A stretch of DNA of 55,241 nucleotides, taken from Actinomyces culturomici (GTDB lineage Bacteria > Actinomycetota > Actinomycetes > Actinomycetales > Actinomycetaceae). The translations under genes were made by a program, and so were the position numbers. This document shows positions 49,575-55,241 of this stretch, piece after piece; position 1 is the first letter of the stretch, and each line of letters opens with the position of its first letter. The stretch lies in the NCBI RefSeq assembly GCF_900499005.1, contig NZ_LS991316.1, forward strand, positions 494,814-550,054, in the 5' to 3' direction. The notes beneath the pieces are model-generated. The model was not told where the DNA came from. It saw only the letters and a list, made by a program, of their open reading frames with translations, and did not search any database.

Positions 49575-50108
49575 CGCACACTCGACGACCTTCCCCACCC
49601 GCCAAGCACGCCGAGACGGCGATCCAGGTGACGCGGGCCGCTGATTCCGGGCGTGGGGCGACTTGGATCGCACACTCGACGGCCCTTCCCGCCCGCGAAT
49701 CCCGCCGAGACGGCGATGTAGGTCATGCGAGAGGCTGATTCCGGGTGTCAGGCCACCTGGATCGCACACTCGACGACCTTTCCCACCCGCGAAGCCCGCC
49801 GAGGCGGCGATCCAGGTGACGCGGGCCGCTGATTCCGGGCGTGGGGCGACTTGGATCGCACACTCGACGACCTTTCCCGCCCGCGAAGCCCGCCGAGGCG
49901 GCGATCCAGGTCACGCGGGCCCCTGATTCCGGGCACGGAACAACCTTGATCGCACACTCGACGACCCATCCCACCCGCCAAACTCGCCGAGGCGGCGATC
50001 CAGGTCATGCGGGCCCCTGATTCCGGGCACGGAACAACCTTGATCGCACACTCGACGACCCGCCCCGCCCGCGAAGCCCGCCGAGACGGCGATGTAGGTC
50101 ATGCGGGG
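49575..50108 (+). repeat. 94-bp tandem repeat array, five full units and a partial sixth
   Basis: Units begin with CGCACACTCGACG at 49575, 49669, 49763, 49857, 49951 and 50045, an exact 94-bp period. Each contains CCGCCGAG(A/G)CGGCGAT and a CTGATTCCGGG segment near the end. Units differ by point changes, and the last diverges after about 60 bp. There is no open frame across the units. Confidence 0.92.
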
Positions 50109-50116
50109 CATCGGCA

Positions 50117-50179
50117 ACCGACTACACCCCCAACTGTGAAGAGCCTAACCGGCTCTTCACAGTTGGGGGTGTAGTCGGT
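50117..50179. repeat. Perfect 29-bp inverted repeat (long hairpin)
   Basis: Bases 50117-50145 are the exact reverse complement of 50151-50179, around a 5-nt centre TAACC. The arm includes CTACACCCCCAACTGTGAAG. It would form a very stable stem in RNA and could extrude as a cruciform in DNA. Sequences similar to one arm lie at 49319-49333 and 50542-50568. Confidence 0.92.
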
Positions 50180-50323
50180 GAGGATCCTGGGTGCTGAGAG
50201 CCGCAGGGTTGCCGCTGCGCCCGACTGCACCCCTGTCATGAGGAGCCGCAGCACCCGACCATGAAGAACCGTAGTACCCGTCCCCCGCCGAGGGGATGCG
50301 CCTGGACGTCCTACCCGCAAATA

Positions 50324-50426
50324 CGCACACAGTTTCTCCGTCGACCAAGGCGGAGCAGAGCCCTGATCTGCACCTTCTTCCGGCCGTCTTTCGGGCGAGC
50401 CTCCGCGAGGGCCGAAACTGTATGCG
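50324..50426 (-). repeat. 103-bp terminal-inverted-repeat element, copy C (reversed)
   Basis: CGCACACAGTTTC at 50324-50336 and GAAACTGTATGCG at 50414-50426 (one mismatch), 103 bp in total. Read on the minus strand it has GGTGCAGATCAGGGCTCTG at the same place as copies A and B. More diverged inside than A and B are from each other. Confidence 0.8.
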
Positions 50427-50466
50427 GATGTGCAGGAGGGACGCCGGAGACGCCCGAGACGCATCA

Positions 50467-50520
50467 CGCACACTCGACGCCTCTGCCCACCCGCCGTGTG
50501 CGCCGAGACAGCGATCCGAG
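50467..50520 (+). repeat. Outlying degenerate copy of the 94-bp unit
   Basis: CGCACACTCGACG followed by CCCACCCGCC and CGCCGAGACAGCGATCC, the first half of a 94-bp unit, 41 bp beyond copy C of the 103-bp element. Confidence 0.7.
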
Positions 50521-50603
50521 GGATGACGTTCGTCGGCACGCGACGACACCCCCGAATGCGAAAAGCCCGATAACTTCGGCGTTCCGACCCGCCAAACGTC
50601 AGG

Positions 50604-50618
50604 AAAGCCGCCAAACGC
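50604..50618 (-). repeat. 15-mer AAAGCCGCCAAACGC upstream of luxS
   Basis: Identical to 51305-51319 downstream of luxS and complementary to the three direct copies of GCGTTTGGCGGC at 51220-51269. A partial CCGCCAAACGT lies just upstream (50589-50599). Confidence 0.7.
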
Positions 50619-50672
50619 GTGTTGAGGACCGGCGTCGACTACCGTGGGGCCCGTCCACCCCGTCGCGGCGCC

Positions 50673-50699
50673 GCGGCGCCCCGCTCGAACGGGCGCCGC
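50673..50699 (+). promoter_or_regulatory. Hairpin in the luxS leader
   Basis: Perfect 9-bp stem GCGGCGCCC/GGGCGCCGC (50673-50681 with 50691-50699) with a 9-nt loop, 26 bp before the luxS start. It is followed by CCCCGCCCTCGTCAAC and the GGAG ribosome site. It may be a regulatory leader; it matches no riboswitch I can identify. Confidence 0.45.
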
Positions 50700-50725
50700 C
50701 CCGCCCTCGTCAACAGGAGTCCCCC

Positions 50726-51205
50726 ATGGCCGAAGTCGAGAGCTTCACGCTCGACCACACCGCAGTCCTCGCCCCCTACGTCCGCCTCATCTCGATCGAG
50801 ACCGGCCCGAAGGGCGATGAGATCTCGAACTTCGACCTGCGCCTCGTCCAGCCGAACGAGACCGCGATCCCGACCGGTGGCCTCCACACGATCGAGCACC
50901 TCCTCGCGTCGCTCCTGCGCGACCGCATGGACGGCGTCATCGACTGCTCGCCCTTCGGGTGCCGGACCGGCTTCCACCTCATCTGCTGGGGGACGCCGAG
51001 CGTCGAGGAGGTCGCCCGCGCTCTCGATTCCTCGCTGCGCGCCATCGCGGCCGAGGTGACCTGGGAGGACGTGCCGGGCACGGACGTCTTCTCCTGCGGC
51101 AACTACCGCGACCACTCGCTCTTCAGCGCGAAGGAGTGGGCGGCCGCCATCGTCGAGCAGGGCTTCTCCACCGACCCCTTCGTCCGCACGCCGCTCGAGG
51201 TCTGA
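50726..51205 (+). CDS. luxS: S-ribosylhomocysteine lyase
   Basis: Iron-dependent enzyme of the activated methyl cycle that makes homocysteine and the autoinducer-2 precursor DPD, 159 aa. Metal ligands H54 and H58 with E57 lie in LHTIEHLL; the catalytic Cys is C79 in SPFGCRTGF and the third metal ligand is C124 in [13 protein letters not shown] 50726 follows GGAG. The gene stands alone between the repeat island and a hypothetical gene, and repeated 15-mers flank it on both sides. It was probably taken up with, or is controlled through, these flanks; which one cannot be told from sequence. Confidence 0.96.
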   Translation: MAEVESFTLDHTAVLAPYVRLISIETGPKGDEISNFDLRLVQPNETAIPTGGLHTIEHLLASLLRDRMDGVIDCSPFGCRTGFHLICWGTPSVEEVARALDSSLRAIAAEVTWEDVPGTDVFSCGNYRDHSLFSAKEWAAAIVEQGFSTDPFVRTPLEV

Positions 51206-51219
51206 GGGCGCCCGTCCGA

Positions 51220-51319
51220 GCGTTTGGCGGCTTTCACGGCGTTTGGCGGCTTTCACTGCGTTTGGCGGCGATCATCGGGCCGATTTGCGCCGCCGAACAC
51301 CAACAAAGCCGCCAAACGC
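51220..51319. repeat. Iterated GCGTTTGGCGGC repeats and inverse copy after luxS
   Basis: GCGTTTGGCGGCTTTCAC occurs at 51220 and 51239, and its first 12 bases again at 51258, a 19-bp period. The inverse copy AAAGCCGCCAAACGC at 51305-51319 can pair with any of them as a 12- to 15-bp terminator stem. It lies between convergent genes. Confidence 0.75.
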
Positions 51320-51333
51320 GAGTTGGGGCAGGC

Positions 51334-51819
51334 TCAGTCGAGCCCGACGCCCTCGCGGAGCATTCGCTCGAAGCGCTCGGCCTCGGCGCGCGACGCCGCG
51401 TCGAGCGGCCCCTGGGCGGTGAGGACGGAGAAGAGCGCGTCGTCATCGCGCCTGCGGATCCACGCCGAGATCGCGGTCCCGTTCGAGACCTTCGTCGACT
51501 TGTGGACGACGATCGAGTGATTGACGCGGTCGGCGATCGTCCGCATGAGGACGTGCGGGTCGCGCGACACGGTCTCGACGCGGATCGACGCGCGCGACGG
51601 GTCCATCCAATCGACCGAGAGGACGCGATCCTCCGCGTTCCACTTCGCCGTCGCGACCTCGTACCACATGCCCGAATCGAGGACGCGGTCGGCCCCGACC
51701 CGGATGATCGCGTGCTGACCGGCGACGATCCACGTGCCGTCGGCGAGCTCCTCGGCGGGGGCCTTGCGGTCGGAATCGGGCAGGAGCGCGCGTGCGGCGT
51801 CGGGCAGGGGTGCGGTCAT
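51334..51819 (-). CDS. Conserved hypothetical protein
   Basis: 161 aa, soluble, no signal or membrane segment. The sequence alternates beta strands (GTWIVAGQHAIIRVG, GMWYEVATAKWNAEDRVLSV, RASIRVETVSRDPHVLMRTI) and ends in a helix, DAASRAEAERFERML. It may be a small beta-barrel with a helical end, a type common in uncharacterised actinobacterial proteins. ATG 51819 has no strong ribosome site. It converges on luxS. I do not recognise the family and assign no function. Confidence 0.7.
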   Translation of the reverse strand: MTAPLPDAARALLPDSDRKAPAEELADGTWIVAGQHAIIRVGADRVLDSGMWYEVATAKWNAEDRVLSVDWMDPSRASIRVETVSRDPHVLMRTIADRVNHSIVVHKSTKVSNGTAISAWIRRRDDDALFSVLTAQGPLDAASRAEAERFERMLREGVGLD

Positions 51820-51837
51820 GCGCCCGATTCTACGCAG

Positions 51838-51881
51838 GGCGCCGCGCCGCTTCCCGATCGACGAGGCCGGGGCGGTGCGCC
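51838..51881 (-). terminator. Imperfect hairpin between two minus-strand genes
   Basis: GGCGC (51838-51842) pairs with GCGCC (51877-51881) and further GC-rich pairing continues inward with mismatches. The loop contains CCCGATCGACGAGG, the core seen in other terminators here. Confidence 0.4.
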
Positions 51882-51895
51882 GACGACGGGGGAGT

Positions 51896-52984
51896 TCAGG
51901 ACCGGGCGCCGATGAGCGCCGGGGCGCTCGCGTCCGCCCCGATCGTCCAGTTCCCGAGGTCCTCGAGGGCGGCGCGCGCGCCGATCGTCCGCACGGTCGC
52001 GTCGTCGGAGTCGAGGAGGTGGAGGTCGGCGGCGATGAGGGCGTTCGCGAGCGAGGTCGCGTCGAGGTCGTCGAGCGAGCAGCGCAGCGTCCGCTCATCG
52101 GTCGCGCCGGCCGACAAGAGGGCGTCGACCCGGGAGAAGAGGACGTCCTGGCGCGTCGAGGCGTCGGAGACGGACTGGGCGACGAGCTGGGCCTTCGGGA
52201 GCGACTGGGCCGCGCAGTCCCAGGAGGCGATCGACTCGGAAAGCTCGGTCGAATCGCCGAGGGCCGTGTCCTTCGAAAGGTCGGGGGCGGCGAGGAGCGC
52301 GCCCGAGGCGAGCGCGTCGGGATCGAGCCCCCAGGTCCCGAGGAGCGAGAGCGAGTCCGAACCGGCGATCGACTGCAGCCTCTCGTTGAGATCCGACACC
52401 GCGGCCCCGCCCTCGTCGATCGAGAGGCCGTAGACGGAGGCGAGGGCCTGGGCGGAGCGGTAGCGGCCGAGCGCCGCCGTCGCGAGGGCGAGAGCGTCGG
52501 ACGAGGCGGTCTCCTCCGGATCCGCGGCCGCGGCCAGGTCGCGGCGGGCGGTCTGCAAGAGCCAGGAGGCGAACTCGTCGACCGTCACGGGTGCGCTCGC
52601 GACCGCCGGAACGGTCTGCGCGCCCTTCGGCGGATTCCCATTCCACGGATCCCACACGCCGCCGAGCGCCTCGAGGCGCGACCGGGAGTTCGACGCGATC
52701 GAGGTGAGGACCTCCGCGCACGCCGGGCACGAGGTCGCGTCCGTCGCGAGATCGGCCGCGCGATCGGCGGCCGCCGACTCCGTCCGGGCGGCGGTGTCGC
52801 GGATCGCGTCGATGCGCGTGAGCGAGGGGAGCGTCGGCACGTCCGTCTCCAGGCGGACGTGAGGCGCCTCGCACGAGGAGAGCGCGACCGCCGAGGCCGC
52901 GAGCAGCGCGAACGCGCCGAGCGCTCGGGAGCGCCGGTGGGGGAGCGCGCGGTTCGGGCCTGAAGTCGGAAGGGAGGCGGTCAC
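51896..52984 (-). CDS. Putative lipoprotein upstream of rimP
   Basis: 362 aa. The signal peptide after an Arg-rich start ends in a lipobox SSC (C38, in VALSSCEAP). The mature part is helical and Ala/Leu-rich, with a CPAC motif near residue 86 (ATSCPACAEVL) and two further cysteines. It may correspond to the actinobacterial lipoproteins with ferritin-like DUF4439 domains that lie next to rimP-nusA, but I cannot confirm this. GTG 52984 has GATGAT 6 nt upstream (leaderless). Divergent from rimP. YGLSIDEGGAAVSD uses the dispersed GACGAGGGCGGGGC sequence. Confidence 0.72.
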   Translation of the reverse strand: MTASLPTSGPNRALPHRRSRALGAFALLAASAVALSSCEAPHVRLETDVPTLPSLTRIDAIRDTAARTESAAADRAADLATDATSCPACAEVLTSIASNSRSRLEALGGVWDPWNGNPPKGAQTVPAVASAPVTVDEFASWLLQTARRDLAAAADPEETASSDALALATAALGRYRSAQALASVYGLSIDEGGAAVSDLNERLQSIAGSDSLSLLGTWGLDPDALASGALLAAPDLSKDTALGDSTELSESIASWDCAAQSLPKAQLVAQSVSDASTRQDVLFSRVDALLSAGATDERTLRCSLDDLDATSLANALIAADLHLLDSDDATVRTIGARAALEDLGNWTIGADASAPALIGARS

Positions 52985-53013
52985 GGGGGCATCATCCCAT
53001 GACCGGACGCGGG

Positions 53014-53019
53014 TACGAT
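53014..53019 (+). promoter_or_regulatory. -10 element TACGAT of rimP-nusA
   Basis: TACGAT lies 37 nt before the rimP GTG, giving a short leader that includes AGGAGG. The divergent lipoprotein promoter is only 25 bp away. Confidence 0.4.
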
Positions 53020-53056
53020 GGGGGGCCGGTGCCGTGTCGGACACACAGGAGGATTT

Positions 53057-53524
53057 GTGGCCCAGCCCCAGCGCTTCGTCGAACTCGAGGAACGACTCCG
53101 CCCCCTCGTCGAGGGATTCGGGCTCGAGCTCGACGCCGTCCTCGACGTCAGGGAATCCGGGATGCGGATCGTCCGCGTCGTCGTCGAGGCCCCCGCGGGC
53201 GCCTCCGTCGACTCCGACGGGCTCGCGGACCTGTCGCGCGCCGCCTCGCCGATCGTCGACGAGGCCGACCCCGTCGAGACCGAGTACTTCCTCGAGGTCT
53301 CGACTCCCGGCGCCGAGCGCGAGCTCACCGAGCCGCGCCACTGGATCAAGCAGATCGGACGGCTCGCGTCCGTCAAGCTCCGCGACGGCTCGAGGGTCCT
53401 CGGGCGCGTCGAGGCCGCCGACGAGACCGGCGCCTCACTGAGCGTCGACGGCGCTGCGACTAGGATCGACTACGCACAGATGAAGAAGGCGCGGGCTCGC
53501 GTCGAATTCGGCACGGAGGAATGA
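53057..53524 (+). CDS. rimP: Ribosome maturation factor RimP
   Basis: Needed for 30S subunit assembly, 155 aa. The N-terminal domain has LRPLVEGFGLELDAVL and RIVRVVVEAPAG; the middle carries LADLSRAASPIVDE and YFLEVSTPGAERELT, typical of RimP, and the C-terminal SH3-like domain ends in IDYAQMKKARARVEF. The GTG start has a perfect AGGAGG 6 nt upstream. Next to nusA in the universal rimP-nusA-ylxR-infB order. Confidence 0.95.
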   Translation: MAQPQRFVELEERLRPLVEGFGLELDAVLDVRESGMRIVRVVVEAPAGASVDSDGLADLSRAASPIVDEADPVETEYFLEVSTPGAERELTEPRHWIKQIGRLASVKLRDGSRVLGRVEAADETGASLSVDGAATRIDYAQMKKARARVEFGTEE

Positions 53525-53529
53525 GACGC

Positions 53530-54576
53530 ATGGAAATCGACATGACCGCGCTGCGGATGGTCGAGCAGGAGAAGGGGGTCTCCCTCGACCGGCTCGTCGA
53601 CGCCATCGAAGAGGCCCTCCTCAAGGCGTATCACAACATCCCCGGCGCCATCTCCAAGGCCCGCATCGAGATCGACAAGAAGACCGGCCGCGTCGCCGTC
53701 ATCGCGACGGACGAGGACGAGGACGGCAACCCCATCGGGGAGTTCGACGACACCCCGAAGAACTTCGGGCGCATCGCCCAGTCGACCGCGCGCTCGATCA
53801 TCATGCAGCGGCTCCGCGACGCCGATGACCAGAAGGTCCTCGGCGACTTCGCCAACCAGAAGGGCCGCGTCGTCACCGGCGTCGTCGACCAGTCGCGCGA
53901 CGGGCGCATCACGATCGTCAAGGTCGGCGACGACTTCGAGGCCGTCCTCCCGGATTCGGAGAAGGTCCCCGGCGAGTCCTACCGCCACGGCGACCGCATC
54001 CGCGCCTTCGTCGTCAACGTCGAGCGCACCGAGAAGGGCGCCCGCATCACCCTCTCGCGCACGCACCCCGGCCTCGTCGCCGGGCTCTTCGAGCGCGAGG
54101 TCCCCGAGATCCAGCAGGGCCTCGTGAAGATCAAGGCGATCGCCCGCGAAGCCGGTCACCGCACGAAGATCGCGGTCGTCGCCGCCCGCGACGGCGTCAA
54201 CGCGAAGGGCGCGTGCATCGGCCCGATGGGCTCGCGCGTCCGCGCCGTCATGACCGAGCTCGGCGGCGAGAAGATCGACATCGTCGACTGGTCGGCCGAC
54301 CCCGGCCGCTTCGTCGCGAACGCCCTGTCGCCCGCCCGCGTCTCGCGCGTCGTCGTCCACTCGGTCGACAACAAGACCGCGACCGCCGTCGTCCCCGACT
54401 TCCAGCTCTCCCTCGCGATCGGCAAGGAGGGGCAGAACGCCCGACTCGCCGCGCGCCTCACGGAGTACCACATCGACATCCACGCCGACACCGAGACCGG
54501 CGACGAGCCCCTCGCCTCGCGCTCCTCGATGCCCGACGACGTGACCAGTCGCTCATACTCCGATCCGCTGGACTGA
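53530..54576 (+). CDS. nusA: Transcription termination/antitermination factor NusA
   Basis: Binds RNA polymerase and RNA, controlling pausing and termination, 348 aa. The N-terminal domain starts MEIDMTALRMVEQEKG. The S1 domain covers about 108-180, and two KH domains include GACIGPMGSRVRAV and LAIGKEGQNARLAAR. As in other actinobacteria it lacks the C-terminal acidic repeats of E. coli NusA. ATG 53530 is preferred (GGAGG 10 nt upstream, conserved MEIDM); ATG 53521, overlapping the rimP stop, is an alternative start three codons earlier. Confidence 0.95.
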   Translation: MEIDMTALRMVEQEKGVSLDRLVDAIEEALLKAYHNIPGAISKARIEIDKKTGRVAVIATDEDEDGNPIGEFDDTPKNFGRIAQSTARSIIMQRLRDADDQKVLGDFANQKGRVVTGVVDQSRDGRITIVKVGDDFEAVLPDSEKVPGESYRHGDRIRAFVVNVERTEKGARITLSRTHPGLVAGLFEREVPEIQQGLVKIKAIAREAGHRTKIAVVAARDGVNAKGACIGPMGSRVRAVMTELGGEKIDIVDWSADPGRFVANALSPARVSRVVVHSVDNKTATAVVPDFQLSLAIGKEGQNARLAARLTEYHIDIHADTETGDEPLASRSSMPDDVTSRSYSDPLD

Positions 54577-54588
54577 CGGGGCCTCGAC

Positions 54589-54594
54589 TAGACT
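54589..54594 (+). promoter_or_regulatory. -10 element TAGACT before ylxR
   Basis: TAGACT ends 6 nt before the ylxR GTG. It would let ylxR-infB be transcribed from an internal leaderless promoter besides read-through from rimP-nusA. Confidence 0.5.
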
Positions 54595-54600
54595 GACCGC

Positions 54601-54927
54601 GTGTCGCAGTCCGCGCTGAACCAGGTCGCCGCCTCTTTCGAAGCGGTTCCGGTTCGTACGTGCACGGGCTGCGGGAAGCGCGCGCCGCGTTCGGAGCTCT
54701 TCCGGATCGCCGCGTCGCGCGAGGGGGTCCTCACCGTGGATCCCCAGGCCGTCCGGCCCGGTCGGGGCGCGTGGGTCCACCCGGATCCCGCGTGCGTCGA
54801 GCGCGCCAGGAAGCGCCGGGCTCTCAAGCGCGCCCTGCGACTTCAGGAGGAACCTCCCGAGTCGCTGTGGTCGGAGCTCGACGCGGCGGTGTCGTCCAGG
54901 ACGTCCCCGACGTCCGTACTCGAGTAA
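54601..54927 (+). CDS. ylxR: YlxR-family RNA-binding protein
   Basis: 108 aa, basic. Family motif VPVRTCTGCGKRAPRSELFR (residues 17-36), then PGRGAWVHPDPACVERA. YlxR proteins bind nucleic acid; the family has been linked to RNase P regulation in Firmicutes, unproven here. GTG start directly after a leaderless-type -10 and 24 bp after the nusA stop. The C-terminal 30 residues are a non-conserved tail. Confidence 0.9.
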   Translation: MSQSALNQVAASFEAVPVRTCTGCGKRAPRSELFRIAASREGVLTVDPQAVRPGRGAWVHPDPACVERARKRRALKRALRLQEEPPESLWSELDAAVSSRTSPTSVLE

Positions 54928-54997
54928 TGGAAGCGGGTTGGAAGCCGATGGGCACCCGATGAGTACCCAGCGATGAGCTGCCAGCATCATCAGTAAC

Positions 54998-55025
54998 GCG
55001 TCTCCGTCCGGAGGCGCTTCCGGAC
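54998..55025 (+). promoter_or_regulatory. Alternative hairpins before infB
   Basis: GCGTCTCC/GGAGGCGC (54998-55005 with 55010-55017, one G-U) competes with GTCCGGA/TCCGGAC (55006-55012 with 55019-55025). Only one can form; the second abuts the AGGAG site at 55026-55030, so the pair may control infB translation. Confidence 0.4.
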
Positions 55026-55034
55026 AGGAGAACA

Positions 55035-55241
55035 GTGGCAAAGTTGCGTGTTAGCGAGCTCGCCAAGGAGCTCGGAATCACGAGCAAGGAACTGCTCGCC
55101 CACCTCAAGGAGAGCGGCGAGTACGTGAAGGGGGCCTCTTCCGGCCTCGAACCCCCGGTCGTGCGGACGGTGCGCGAGCACTACGGCTCCGCCGGCCAGT
55201 CGGAGGCCCCGGCCCCCGCGAAGAAGACCCCGGCCCCCAGG
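55035..55241 (+). CDS. infB: Translation initiation factor IF-2, N-terminal part
   Basis: Only the first 69 codons are in the window; the frame is open at the right edge. [20 protein letters not shown] is the IF2 N-terminal subdomain, followed by an Ala/Pro/Lys-rich linker ([14 protein letters not shown]). The GTG at 55035 has AGGAG 4 nt upstream. IF2 is a GTPase that places initiator tRNA on the ribosome; its G domain lies outside this sequence. Confidence 0.93.
   Translation, partial: MAKLRVSELAKELGITSKELLAHLKESGEYVKGASSGLEPPVVRTVREHYGSAGQSEAPAPAKKTPAPR

Noticed and set aside
49275-49769. N-terminal extension of the exporter 2 adaptor into the repeat island
   Set aside because: Translation of repeat DNA; the membrane anchor begins at ATG 49274 after GGGAG.
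49575-50108. Tandem array considered as CRISPR
   Set aside because: The whole 94-bp unit repeats; there are no constant short repeats alternating with unique spacers and no cas genes.

Overview
This is a high-GC (roughly two thirds G+C or more), gene-dense chromosome segment from an actinobacterium. The organism is probably an Actinomycetaceae member (Actinomyces/Schaalia-like); that is inference from protein families and gene order, because no rRNA is present. The backbone follows the actinobacterial order phoH-like, ybeY, CBS-domain protein, era, (leuA), recO, uppS, zur, glyS, dusB, dgt, dnaG, and later rimP, nusA, ylxR, infB. Many genes overlap by ATGA or GTGA. About ten genes have a -10 hexamer only 6-7 nt before the start codon, which is the arrangement of leaderless mRNAs.

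Layout. 0-5.4 kb: a flavin disulfide reductase (minus), an aldo/keto reductase (plus) and the HrpB-type helicase (minus). 5.5-10.5 kb: PhoH-like ATPase, YbeY, CNNM/CorC-type membrane protein, Era and carbamate kinase in one tight operon. 10.7-12.6 kb: leuA behind a Leu-rich leader peptide and attenuator hairpins. 12.7-20.4 kb: a sugar cassette (LacI regulator, lipoprotein binding protein, two MalF/MalG permeases, GH31 glycosidase), probably for alpha-glucosides. 20.5-22.0 kb: recO-uppS. 22.1-24.4 kb: a four-gene cassette resembling a type VII secretion effector locus (small helical partner, WXG-like protein with a glycine-zipper C-terminus, membrane protein, DUF4176-like protein). 24.4-28.1 kb: zinc operon znuA-znuC-znuB-zur plus a VTT/DedA membrane protein. 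28.2-29 kb: a repeat island. 29-32.5 kb: glyS-dusB-aroD.

32.5-40.4 kb is an accessory island inside the glyS/dusB-dgt-dnaG backbone. It holds a decayed lipoprotein gene, a NarL-type two-component system with a 49-codon hydrophobic peptide gene directly before the kinase, a small secreted protein, three paralogous lipoproteins, and an adaptor/ATPase/permease exporter. I consider it the best candidate for an undescribed system: possibly peptide sensing coupled to envelope export.

40.4-46.4 kb: a GH13-like protein lacking the expected catalytic residues, a dGTPase homologue whose HD doublet reads HA, an intact IS30-family element inserted in a dispersed repeat, and dnaG. 46.4-49.3 kb: a second adaptor/ATPase/permease exporter. 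49.3-50.7 kb: a large non-coding repeat island with two 103-bp terminal-inverted-repeat elements, a 94-bp tandem array and a perfect 29-bp hairpin. Then luxS flanked by a repeated 15-mer, two conserved proteins of unknown function, rimP-nusA-ylxR and the start of infB, which runs off the window.
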